The notes beneath the pieces are model-generated. The model saw nothing but the letters and a program-made list of their open reading frames with translations, was not told the origin of the DNA and searched no databases. A stretch of DNA of 64,000 nucleotides from DASSJT01 sp035691065 (GTDB lineage Bacteria > Actinomycetota > Actinomycetes > Actinomycetales > Dermatophilaceae), in contig DASSJT010000063.1 in the NCBI GenBank assembly GCA_035691065.1, positions 1-64,000 of the forward strand, given 5' to 3'. The position numbers and the translations under genes were made by a program. Below, in pieces: positions 52,741 to 60,182 of this stretch. The stretch's first letter is position 1, and each line of letters begins with the position of its first letter.

Positions 52741-54192
52741 TCAGAGGTTGCAGGTGTTGAGCAGGTCGCCGCTCTGCGGCCTCGGGTGGAAGCCGTCGGC
52801 GGGCGGCTCGGCGCCGTTCTCGACCCACCCGGTCAGCAGGTCGAACGCGCTCCGCGCGCAGGGCAGCAACGGCCGCAGCCGGTCGGGGAAGGCCGGGTAG
52901 AGGCCGTCGACGTGGTTGCCGTCCGCAATGGTGTAGTAGCGGTGAAGCGAGCCTGAGCCGGCCTGGTCGACGAGCCGGTCGTAGACGTCGGAGTCGGTCG
53001 CCGGCGGCAGGAGCGCGTCGAGCGAGCCCTGGACGGTGATCATCGGCTTGCCGATCCGGCCGGTCAGCTGGACCGAGCGAACGGCGTCCCTCACCGCCGC
53101 GGGGCGGGAGGCGTAGTCGTAGTCGGCGTCGCAGTCCGGGGTTCCGCTGGCGCAGAAGGGCACTCCCGCCTTGAGGTCGCCGTCGTAGTCCGGGTCGAGC
53201 TCCTCGCGGTAGATGCGCTGGGTGAGGTCCCAGTACACCTGGTAGTGGAACGGCCACAGGAACTCCGACCCCGGGGCGAACCCGGCCGCGATCATCGCGT
53301 CATGGGCCGCCGGGTCGCCGGTCGCGGCATACGCCGGGTAGTTCTTGAGCGCCGCGGGGAGGTAGGTGAGCAGGTTCGGGCCGGCAGCGCGGAAGAGGGT
53401 GCCCTCCCAGTCGACGCCCCCGTCGTACAGCTCCGGGTGGTTCTCCAGCTGCCAGCGGGTGAGGTACCCGCCGTTGGAGATGCCGAACATCCACGTCCGC
53501 GACGGCACCTTCGTGTAGACCTGCCGCGCGGCGTCCTTGGTCGCCAGCGTGAGCTGCGTGACCCGCTCGTTCCACTCGGCGATCGAGCCGCCCGGCGCGG
53601 AGCCGTCGTCGAAGAACGCCGCCCCGGTGTTGCCCTTGTCGGTCGAGGCGAAGGCGTATCCCCGGGCGAGCACCCAGTCGCTGATGATGAAGTCGTTGGC
53701 GTACTGCCGCCGCACGCCCGGCGCCCCGCTGACGACCACCCCGCCGTTCCAGCTGTCCGGGAACCGGATCACGAACTGCGAGTCGTGGTTCCAGCCGTTG
53801 TTGGTGTTGCCGTGCGAGGTGTCCGGGAAGTAGCCGTCGACCTGGATGCCGGGCACGCCGCTCGGGTTGGCCGTGCCGGGGGCGTGCAGTCCGTTCCAGT
53901 CCGCCTGCACGGTGTGGCCGGTCGTGAGCGTGCCGGCAGTGGTCAGGTCGTCGAGGCAGGCGGTCTTCTGCACCTCAGCGCCCCGCACGCTGATCTTGTC
54001 GATGCGGGCGCAGTGCTCGCCCTTGTGCGGTTTGTTCTTGGCGTATGCCGTGGGGCCGGCGAGCGCGGCACCGCCCAGGAACAGCGCGCTCACCGCGGCG
54101 AGCGAGGCGACCCGGCGTAGGGCGGGCCGGGCTGACCGGTTGCGGGTGGGCCGGTTGCTGCTGGGCCGGGCGGGGGCTGACTCCGTTGTCAT
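52741..54192 (-). CDS. Secreted alpha/beta-hydrolase, tannase/hydroxybutyrate-oligomer hydrolase-like
   Basis: 483 residues. N-terminal signal peptide (VASLAAVSALFLGGAALAGP, cleavage near TAYA). The hydrolase domain has a nucleophile elbow in TWMFGISNGGYLTRW and likely Asp and His in VQGSLDALLPPATDSD and IADGNHVDGLYPAFP. Cysteines near the start (EHCAR, KTACLDD) and end (DLLNTCNL) may form disulphides. Resembles secreted tannase/feruloyl esterase and D-(-)-3-hydroxybutyrate oligomer hydrolase relatives. Substrate unknown. Confidence 0.78.
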   Translation of the reverse strand: MTTESAPARPSSNRPTRNRSARPALRRVASLAAVSALFLGGAALAGPTAYAKNKPHKGEHCARIDKISVRGAEVQKTACLDDLTTAGTLTTGHTVQADWNGLHAPGTANPSGVPGIQVDGYFPDTSHGNTNNGWNHDSQFVIRFPDSWNGGVVVSGAPGVRRQYANDFIISDWVLARGYAFASTDKGNTGAAFFDDGSAPGGSIAEWNERVTQLTLATKDAARQVYTKVPSRTWMFGISNGGYLTRWQLENHPELYDGGVDWEGTLFRAAGPNLLTYLPAALKNYPAYAATGDPAAHDAMIAAGFAPGSEFLWPFHYQVYWDLTQRIYREELDPDYDGDLKAGVPFCASGTPDCDADYDYASRPAAVRDAVRSVQLTGRIGKPMITVQGSLDALLPPATDSDVYDRLVDQAGSGSLHRYYTIADGNHVDGLYPAFPDRLRPLLPCARSAFDLLTGWVENGAEPPADGFHPRPQSGDLLNTCNL

Positions 54193-54463
54193 GGGCGTTC
54201 ATCGAACGCCCCTGCCGTCCTGCGCTCAATGTGGATTCGGCACACAACCATCGAGCGGGCATGTGGGCACCCCCGCCTCAGGTGCGGGTGCTGCGCCGCG
54301 TTGACCAGTCGGGCTGACGAGGTGAGCGGGCTCGTCCGAATGGCCGATGCGCGTATCACCCATGGCGCGATACGCCTCCTGTAGAGCGCACGTCACGACC
54401 GCGCCCGAGAGCCGCCGTGGGGCGGCCAGCGGCCGCGACCAGCAGGGGAAAGGGAGTCGCACG

Positions 54464-56533
54464 ATGGCAGACAGCATGACGGTCCTGCGCAACGCTGGCC
54501 CTCCAGGGACCAAGCGGAACATCGCCATCCTGGGAGATGGCTTCACGGCGGCCGACCAACCCGCCTACAACACCTGGGTGGAGAACACCCTGATGCAGGG
54601 CGTCTTCGGGCACGACTACTTCTCCGAGGACGCGTCGGCCTACAACATCTACCGGGTCAACCTCGAGTCGGTGGACTCGGGGGTCAGCACCCGGACGTAC
54701 GACGAGAAGGGCACGGTCGACCCGTCTGACGACACCATCGTCTCCGAGGTGGTTCGCAACACCGCGCTCGGGATGATCTTCAGCGGCTCGTGGTCGCACT
54801 GCTGGCTGGAGTACGGCACCAACACCGAGACCCTGCTCCAGGCAGCGCTCAACACGTGGGTTCCCGACGCGAACGAGATCCTCGTCGTCCTCAACAACCC
54901 CAACTACGGCGGCTGCGGTGGCGGTGGCCGTGCCCACGTGCCCATGGGCGTCGACTGGACCGTCATCGCCCACGAGTTCGGCCACGGGATCGGCGGATTC
55001 GCCGATGAGTACTGCGTGACCGGTGCTTACGCGGGTGGGGAACAGGGCTGGATCAACCTGACGACGATCACAGACCGCGCGACCACGAAGTGGAAGCAGT
55101 TCATCGACCCCACCACCCCCCTGCCGACCGGTGTCGGCGCCTGCGCGGACTACAACCAGGGCACCCGCCCGACCACGTGGAGCAGCAACTTCGACGTCGG
55201 GCTCTTCGAGGGGGGCGGGACGATGAACACCGGCATCTACCGTCCGGTGGAGAACTGCCGGATGAGGGGCAACACCCCCGAGTACTGCCCCGTCTGCTAC
55301 ACCTCGATCAAGACCGCCCGCGACCACGAGACCGAGCACCACTTCCGGGGGGCGCACGCCGGCAACTTCTTCGGGAGCGGGCGCAGTGACGTGCTGCTCC
55401 ACCACGGCCGGTCGATCCAGCTGTTCCGCAACGACGGCAGCGGCTTCGCTCACAGCTTCAGCGGGGTCGAGCGGGTGCCGGGGTCGTGGCAGTTCCAGCC
55501 CAACGACCAGATCGTCGTCGGCGACTTCAACGGTGACGGGGTCGACGAGGTCGTGATCTTCAACGGGTCGGACTGGGCGATTCCGTATCTCGGGCTCCTC
55601 GCCTCCGACGGCGCGGGAGGGCTTCGGCTCATCGCGCGCTACGACGGGGACATTCCCGGCTGGGGCGGGTTCGCGAAGAACGACCGCTTCTTCGCGGCGG
55701 ACCTCAACGGTGACGGCAAGGACGACCTCGTGGTGTTCAACGGCGACGACTGGTCCATGACCTATGTGGGCCTGTTGCGCAGCACTGGCTTCGGCTTCTA
55801 CCTCACCAACCGCTACGACGGGGACATCCCGGGCTGGGGCGGCTTGGCACAGCACGACGAGCTGTTCGTCGGCGACCTCAACGGCAACGGCAAGGACGAC
55901 CTGGTCATCTTCAACGGCGACGACTGGTCCATGGCGTATGTCGGGCTGTTCCGCTCCCAGGCCAGTGGGCTGAACATGACCGCTCGCTATGACGGGGACA
56001 TCCCCGGCTGGGGAGGCCTGGCTCGGAACGACCGACTGACCCTCGGCGACTTCGACGGCGACCGGCGCTGCGACGTGTTCATCTTCAACGGCGACGACTG
56101 GGCCATCCCCTACCTCGGGATGTTCCGCTCGTCCGGCAATGGCCTTGCCTACGTCAACCGGTACGACGGCGACGTGCCCGCATGGGGCGGTCTCGCCCGG
56201 CACGACCGCTTCATCGCCGCCGACCTGAACGGCGACGGGCGGTGCGACCTGTGGGCCTGGAACTACCAGGACTGGTCAACGGAGTACCTCGGCCGGATGA
56301 TCTCGACCGGCACGGGCCTTCAGGCCAGCTTTGCCGGAGACTGGATCGGTGAGTGGAACCTGGGACCAGCCGATGCCTTCGAAGTGGCCCGCTTCTCGGG
56401 CAAGACCGGCCAGCCGCACCTCTACGTCCACAACACCGACTGGTTCGGCGTGCTGGACGGGGCCAGCGGCTACGGCCTGGACCGGATCTACTACCGGTGG
56501 ATCCGCGACTACCGGTATGGCCGGAACTGGTGA
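54464..56533 (+). CDS. M64 (IgA-type) metallopeptidase with FG-GAP-like repeats
   Basis: 689 residues from ATG 54464, with AAAGGGAG upstream. The N-terminal half (about 1-285) is an M64 peptidase: KRNIAILGDGFTAADQPAYN, then zinc motif VIAHEFGHGIGGFADEYC with HEFGH at about 170-174, and several cysteines including NTPEYCPVCYTS. The C-terminal half holds six or so ~45-residue repeats (RYDGDIPGWGG, DLNGDGKDDLVVFNGDDW, YVGLLRS), as in FG-GAP/VCBS beta-propellers with calcium-binding DxNxDxxxD. No signal peptide is visible, odd for such a protein. Confidence 0.85.
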   Translation: MADSMTVLRNAGPPGTKRNIAILGDGFTAADQPAYNTWVENTLMQGVFGHDYFSEDASAYNIYRVNLESVDSGVSTRTYDEKGTVDPSDDTIVSEVVRNTALGMIFSGSWSHCWLEYGTNTETLLQAALNTWVPDANEILVVLNNPNYGGCGGGGRAHVPMGVDWTVIAHEFGHGIGGFADEYCVTGAYAGGEQGWINLTTITDRATTKWKQFIDPTTPLPTGVGACADYNQGTRPTTWSSNFDVGLFEGGGTMNTGIYRPVENCRMRGNTPEYCPVCYTSIKTARDHETEHHFRGAHAGNFFGSGRSDVLLHHGRSIQLFRNDGSGFAHSFSGVERVPGSWQFQPNDQIVVGDFNGDGVDEVVIFNGSDWAIPYLGLLASDGAGGLRLIARYDGDIPGWGGFAKNDRFFAADLNGDGKDDLVVFNGDDWSMTYVGLLRSTGFGFYLTNRYDGDIPGWGGLAQHDELFVGDLNGNGKDDLVIFNGDDWSMAYVGLFRSQASGLNMTARYDGDIPGWGGLARNDRLTLGDFDGDRRCDVFIFNGDDWAIPYLGMFRSSGNGLAYVNRYDGDVPAWGGLARHDRFIAADLNGDGRCDLWAWNYQDWSTEYLGRMISTGTGLQASFAGDWIGEWNLGPADAFEVARFSGKTGQPHLYVHNTDWFGVLDGASGYGLDRIYYRWIRDYRYGRNW

Positions 56534-56547
56534 ACGGAGAGAAGACC

Positions 56548-57342
56548 ATGAGGAAGCAAGAGCGCGGCGCCGAGCCTCGGCGGGCCAGCGGACGGCCGAC
56601 CAAGCCGCCGGCGCCCACCAAAGCCGCTGCCGCAGAACGGAACACCACCCCGCCCTCGTACGGCGGACCCGCCAAGGGCGAGAGCCCACCCGAGCGCCGG
56701 GGCCGGCCCACCCGTAAGCCGACCAAGGCCGAGGTCGAGCCCGAGGCCACGCGCCGGCCACGCCGCCCGCGGGGCGAGCCCGACCTTCCCGACCAGGAGC
56801 CACGACGCGCCCGAAGAGGAGGCAGAAGCCGTGGCCGGAGCCGCGCCGCCGCGGGCCGGCCGTCTGAGCAGTACATCCGGCTGCGGATGCGGGTCCGGGG
56901 AGACCGCCTGAGCGTGCTCGACAGCCACCTCGTTGACGGGCCGCTGGCACAGACGACGACGTTCCCCGAGGGCAATGCCTACGAGGTGACCCTCGGAAAC
57001 CAGCTCCTGCACGCCGGCTACCTGCCCGACCTCGGGGTCCAGCGGTCCTTCGTCAACCCTTCAGGGCCTCCCGAGCAGCGCGGTCACCACTTCCAGGAGC
57101 GCGAGGTCTACGAGTTCAACGCCCGGGTGCCCGCAGAGCACGTCACGCCGGAGACCATCGGCGAGATCCGCGTGCGGCTGCACCGAGTCAAGGAAGAGGC
57201 GCGCAGCGATGTCCTGCGCGACCTACCGCTGCAGCAACAGTTCGAGCGCGAGGTGAGGCCGGTGGCCGAGCTCGTCGGCCTGCCCGAGTCCGCTCTGCCG
57301 GAGGCGATCCAGGAGCGCGGCGGTCGCACTCCCAGTCTCTAG
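56548..57342 (+). CDS. Uncharacterised protein paired with the M64 peptidase
   Basis: 264 residues. The first ~105 are low complexity and basic (Arg/Pro/Lys/Ala). The remainder is a folded domain beginning QYIRLRMRVRGDRLSVLDSH, with GNAYEVTLGNQLLHAGYLPD and FNARVPAEHVTPETIGEIRV. I recognise no named family. ATG at 56548 lies 14 bp after the peptidase stop, with GGAGAGAAG between, so they are co-expressed and may act together. No cysteines, membrane spans or signal peptide. Confidence 0.75.
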   Translation: MRKQERGAEPRRASGRPTKPPAPTKAAAAERNTTPPSYGGPAKGESPPERRGRPTRKPTKAEVEPEATRRPRRPRGEPDLPDQEPRRARRGGRSRGRSRAAAGRPSEQYIRLRMRVRGDRLSVLDSHLVDGPLAQTTTFPEGNAYEVTLGNQLLHAGYLPDLGVQRSFVNPSGPPEQRGHHFQEREVYEFNARVPAEHVTPETIGEIRVRLHRVKEEARSDVLRDLPLQQQFEREVRPVAELVGLPESALPEAIQERGGRTPSL

Positions 57343-57400
57343 GGAAGCGCTGAGGCGCGCGAAGCGGCGAATGGGCGACCGCCTCGAGAGCGACCGTGAG

Positions 57401-57441
57401 ACGCTGCCTCCGGCCGGCAGTATGCCGGCCGGCGGCAGCGT
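57401..57441. terminator. Strong hairpin, GTATGCCG at apex, after the M64 operon
   Basis: 19-bp arms (18 pairs): ACGCTGCCTCCGGCCGGCA (57401-57419) with 57423-57441, loop GTA. The GTATGCCG word at 57420 spans the loop and the 3' arm. It begins 58 bp after the stop at 57342 and also serves the converging small gene. Confidence 0.85.
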
Positions 57442-57519
57442 CGGGGTCTGCCCGGTTGGGCTGGGTCAGATGAGCTGGGTCAGCTGACTGGGGTCAGATC
57501 AGCTATTCAGATCGGCCGT

Positions 57520-57651
57520 TCAGATCAGCTTGGTCAGCGTCAGCAGGGCCAGCCCGACGGCCACGAGGCTGATCTTCCTGACCTGGAAGCCGAAGGCAGC
57601 CCCGATGAAGGCGATCAGGGCCAGGATGTACAGGATCTTGTCGGTCGACAC
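57520..57651 (-). CDS. Small hydrophobic membrane protein
   Basis: 43 residues from GTG 57651, with AGAGGA upstream: VSTDKILYILALIAFIGAAF, a short GFQVRK turn, and a second hydrophobic run LVAVGLALLTLTKLI. Two membrane segments form a hairpin. Tiny proteins of this type are common in actinomycetes and unassigned. Below the usual gene-calling size, but the ribosome site and composition support it. Confidence 0.72.
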   Translation of the reverse strand: MSTDKILYILALIAFIGAAFGFQVRKISLVAVGLALLTLTKLI

Positions 57652-57785
57652 GACGCGGATTCCTCTCTGCTGCAGGGGATGCAGGACACGCTGGCAGTAC
57701 CCACTTCCGCCTGTTTGAGTCGGCTCCTCGAGGCGACCAGGGCAGGGCCAGCGAGGGCGGAGCCTAGCGGTGCCGCGGCCCGAAG

Positions 57786-57814
57786 TGCCGCAGGCGCTCG
57801 GCGCGCCTGCGGCA
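57786..57814 (-). terminator. Hairpin after the rhodanese/membrane-protein operon
   Basis: 12-bp stem TGCCGCAGGCGC (57786-57797)/GCGCCTGCGGCA (57803-57814), 5-nt loop, 44 bp past the stop at 57858 on the minus strand. The CGGCATAC at 57810 begins within its outer arm. Confidence 0.8.
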
Positions 57815-57852
57815 TACTGCGGCATACCCGGGGAGCCAGCCGGTCGGCATAC
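57810..57852. repeat. Cluster of three CGGCATAC words
   Basis: Copies at 57810, 57820 and 57845, all in the same orientation, within 43 bp of non-coding DNA. This is the densest cluster of the word in the window. Confidence 0.9.
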
Positions 57853-57857
57853 CTCCG

Positions 57858-58793
57858 TCAGGCAGCCGGAGCGGGAGTGGCAGCCCCCTTCTTGGGCAAC
57901 AGGTTTCGGACCCGTGCAGGGATCATCGCGCGGAGGTCCTTGCCCTTGGCCAGCCAGGAGAGTCCGAACGCCCAGACGGAGACGACCTCGCCGAGGTAGA
58001 GCGGGGTGAGCGTGAACAGGTTGAGCCGGAAGAACCCACCCACCGCGACCCAGGCGATCGCGCCGAGGATGGCCCAGCCACACGCGCGGTGGAAGCGCAT
58101 GCGCTTGACGTGCCCCTTGGTGGCCTCCTCGTGGGCGAAGAGGAAGCAGATCACGGCCAGCATCAGGATGAAGATTGCTGCAGAGGTGAAATGGACTCTC
58201 GCCGTGGCGAGTTCGCCGAACTTGCCCTCGGTCGGCGAGCAGGTGCCGGTCGGGAACTGCGCGCCCGGGTCGCCGCAGCGGGGAGCGCCCTGGGGCACGT
58301 CGGGCCGCTCCGTCGGGAAGAAGACCACGAGCAGCACCGCGATGCCCGCGACCAGGCTGAGCCAGAACTCGCGGCGGCGCGGCGGCGCGGCACGGTAGGT
58401 GATCAGCAGGAAGCCGACGACGCACAGGCTGCCGACGAAGAAGTCGCGCATGACCGTGTGGTAGTAGGAGCTCAGCGAGCCGCGCACCTGGATCGTGCCG
58501 GGGAGGAAGAAGTAGTCGCCCAGCACCAGGACCACCGGCAGCAGGAAGCCGATGGCGCCGACGACGGTGCGGATGAGGAGGTAGGAGTCGCGGTACTGCG
58601 GCGTGTCGTCGTCCTCGTTGTCAGGCGCCGCCATGACGCGGAGGCGGGCAGCCGCCCGTTGCGTGAGAGGCAACCCGTCGGAGCCGGAGTGCGCATCGGG
58701 TCCGGTGTGGGCGTCGGGTCCGGTGTGGGCGTCGGGCTCGGGGCGCCCTTCGGGGTTGGTGCCATCGTGGGTGTCGTGCCGCTGGTCGGTCAC
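57858..58793 (-). CDS. Integral membrane protein of unknown function
   Basis: 311 residues from GTG 58793, which overlaps the rhodanese stop (GTGA). The first ~60 residues are polar with PDAHTG repeats (18-bp units near 58690-58735). Then come six or seven membrane spans: SYLLIRTVVGAIGFLLPVVL, a conserved-looking SLSSYYHTVMRDFFVGSLCV, and HFTSAAIFILMLAVICFLFA. A loop with two cysteines (RCGDPG, GTCSPTEGK) may face outside. No function assigned. Confidence 0.78.
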   Translation of the reverse strand: MTDQRHDTHDGTNPEGRPEPDAHTGPDAHTGPDAHSGSDGLPLTQRAAARLRVMAAPDNEDDDTPQYRDSYLLIRTVVGAIGFLLPVVLVLGDYFFLPGTIQVRGSLSSYYHTVMRDFFVGSLCVVGFLLITYRAAPPRRREFWLSLVAGIAVLLVVFFPTERPDVPQGAPRCGDPGAQFPTGTCSPTEGKFGELATARVHFTSAAIFILMLAVICFLFAHEEATKGHVKRMRFHRACGWAILGAIAWVAVGGFFRLNLFTLTPLYLGEVVSVWAFGLSWLAKGKDLRAMIPARVRNLLPKKGAATPAPAA

Positions 58794-59356
58794 GGTGCCG
58801 GCTCCTCTGCGCGGTCGAGGTGAACGGTTGATCCTGCCTGGAGCGCCAGCCAGGCCTGGTAGCTGCCCTCGAGGTCGGTGGCGCGGGTGAGGTCGAGCTG
58901 CCTGAGCGTAGCCGCGGCGAGGCTGGAGGCGTATCCCTCGTTGCAGACGACGATGATCCGCCGCTCGCGCCCCCCGAGGCCGGGAATCCGGTGGGGGCTT
59001 GTCGGATCGAGCCGCCACTCCAGGACGTTGCGGTCGATGACCAGCGCTCCCGGCAGCTTCCCGTCTCGCGCGCGCTGTGCGGCCGGGCGGGTGTCGACGA
59101 CCAGCGCTCCTGCGTCCATCTCGGCGAGGAGGTCGGCGGGCGCCACCCGGTCCAGGCCGAGGCGCGCCTGCGCCAGGAGGGCATCGACGGCAGATATCCA
59201 GGCGGTGCCTCCCGGCTGCGGCGGCGACAGCTGCGCGGGCATCTGCGGCGACAGCTGCGCGGGCATCTGCGGCGGCACCCGCGCCGGCTTCTGCGCCGGC
59301 ACCCGGGTCTGCGCCGGCTTCTGCGCCGAAACCCGCGTCCGCGCCTGCTCGCCCAC
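58790..59356 (-). CDS. Rhodanese-like sulphurtransferase domain protein
   Basis: 188 residues. A low-complexity start with Gln/Pro repeats (24-bp units around 59223-59270) is followed by a rhodanese domain from LLAEMDAGALVVDTRPAAQR, with the active-site Cys in IIVVCNEGYASSLAAATL. Could bind or transfer sulphane sulphur. First gene of a two-gene operon with a membrane protein, whose GTG overlaps this stop. ATG at 59356. Confidence 0.85.
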   Translation of the reverse strand: MGEQARTRVSAQKPAQTRVPAQKPARVPPQMPAQLSPQMPAQLSPPQPGGTAWISAVDALLAQARLGLDRVAPADLLAEMDAGALVVDTRPAAQRARDGKLPGALVIDRNVLEWRLDPTSPHRIPGLGGRERRIIVVCNEGYASSLAAATLRQLDLTRATDLEGSYQAWLALQAGSTVHLDRAEEPAP

Positions 59357-59591
59357 GAGACGAGTGTGCCGCCCACCGTGCGCGCCTGTCTCGCGGTTCG
59401 CCCAGCGGGCCAGGAGAGGTCCGCACTCGGCCCCTCAGGCCGAACCGCGGCCCCGGCCGCCTATCTTCTCAACGGCAAGACCTAGCCCGGTCCAGACCGG
59501 TGCACGTCGCGCAGCTGCACGCCAAGGGACCGCCAAGGGACCGGGGCCTTCGTCACTACCCACCGCCCACGGCGACCGCCACCGTGGAGTC

Positions 59592-60182
59592 ATGACCGAG
59601 CTTCACGTTGACACCCCGGTGGCCACAGGCGGACCGCTACCCAAGACGATCGCGGCCCGAGGAGTGACGCGCTGCATCGTCAGATCGGCAGTGCTTCTCG
59701 CCCGGCGCAGGGTCCAGCTGCCGCGCGGGAACGTGGGGCGCCGCCTGCGCTTCGCGGACGGCTCGGTTGCCCGGGTCTACCGCGAGACGCGGCTGCGCGA
59801 GGCTGCCCCCGCACGTCCCTGTGTCCTCGTGGTCGGCTTCCGCCTGCGGTGGGTCCGCGGCCGTGGGCATGCGGCGTTCCGGGTCGAGAGCCTGCTCAAC
59901 ACGCCCCTGTTCGTCGGCTTCCCTGGCTTCGTCTCCAAACTGTGGCTGGCCCACGACGGCGCCGACCGCTACCGCGGCCTCTACGAGTGGGACGGGGCCA
60001 GAGCGGCACGGAGGTATGCCGGGTGCCTGTGGTGGGTGCTGGCCCTGGTCAGCGAGCGTGCGTCCATCGACTACCGCGTGGTCGAGGGCGTCCGCCGCGA
60101 CGACGTCCTCGCCGACCCACGGCTGCTCGACGGCGTCGAGCCGGGGGAGGACCGGGCGTGGTGGCGTCTGACGGCGGCCTGA
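59592..60182 (+). CDS. YdhR-like (dimeric alpha/beta barrel) protein of the monooxygenase operon
   Basis: 196 residues, cytoplasmic. The C-terminal half (LLNTPLFVGFPGFVSKLWLA, RYRGLYEWDGARAARRYAGC) resembles the YdhR/antibiotic-biosynthesis-monooxygenase-like fold. The N-terminal half is Arg-rich without recognised motifs. Its last 25 bp overlap the FAD monooxygenase, implying joint function. Family assignment is tentative. ATG at 59592. Confidence 0.7.
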   Translation: MTELHVDTPVATGGPLPKTIAARGVTRCIVRSAVLLARRRVQLPRGNVGRRLRFADGSVARVYRETRLREAAPARPCVLVVGFRLRWVRGRGHAAFRVESLLNTPLFVGFPGFVSKLWLAHDGADRYRGLYEWDGARAARRYAGCLWWVLALVSERASIDYRVVEGVRRDDVLADPRLLDGVEPGEDRAWWRLTAA

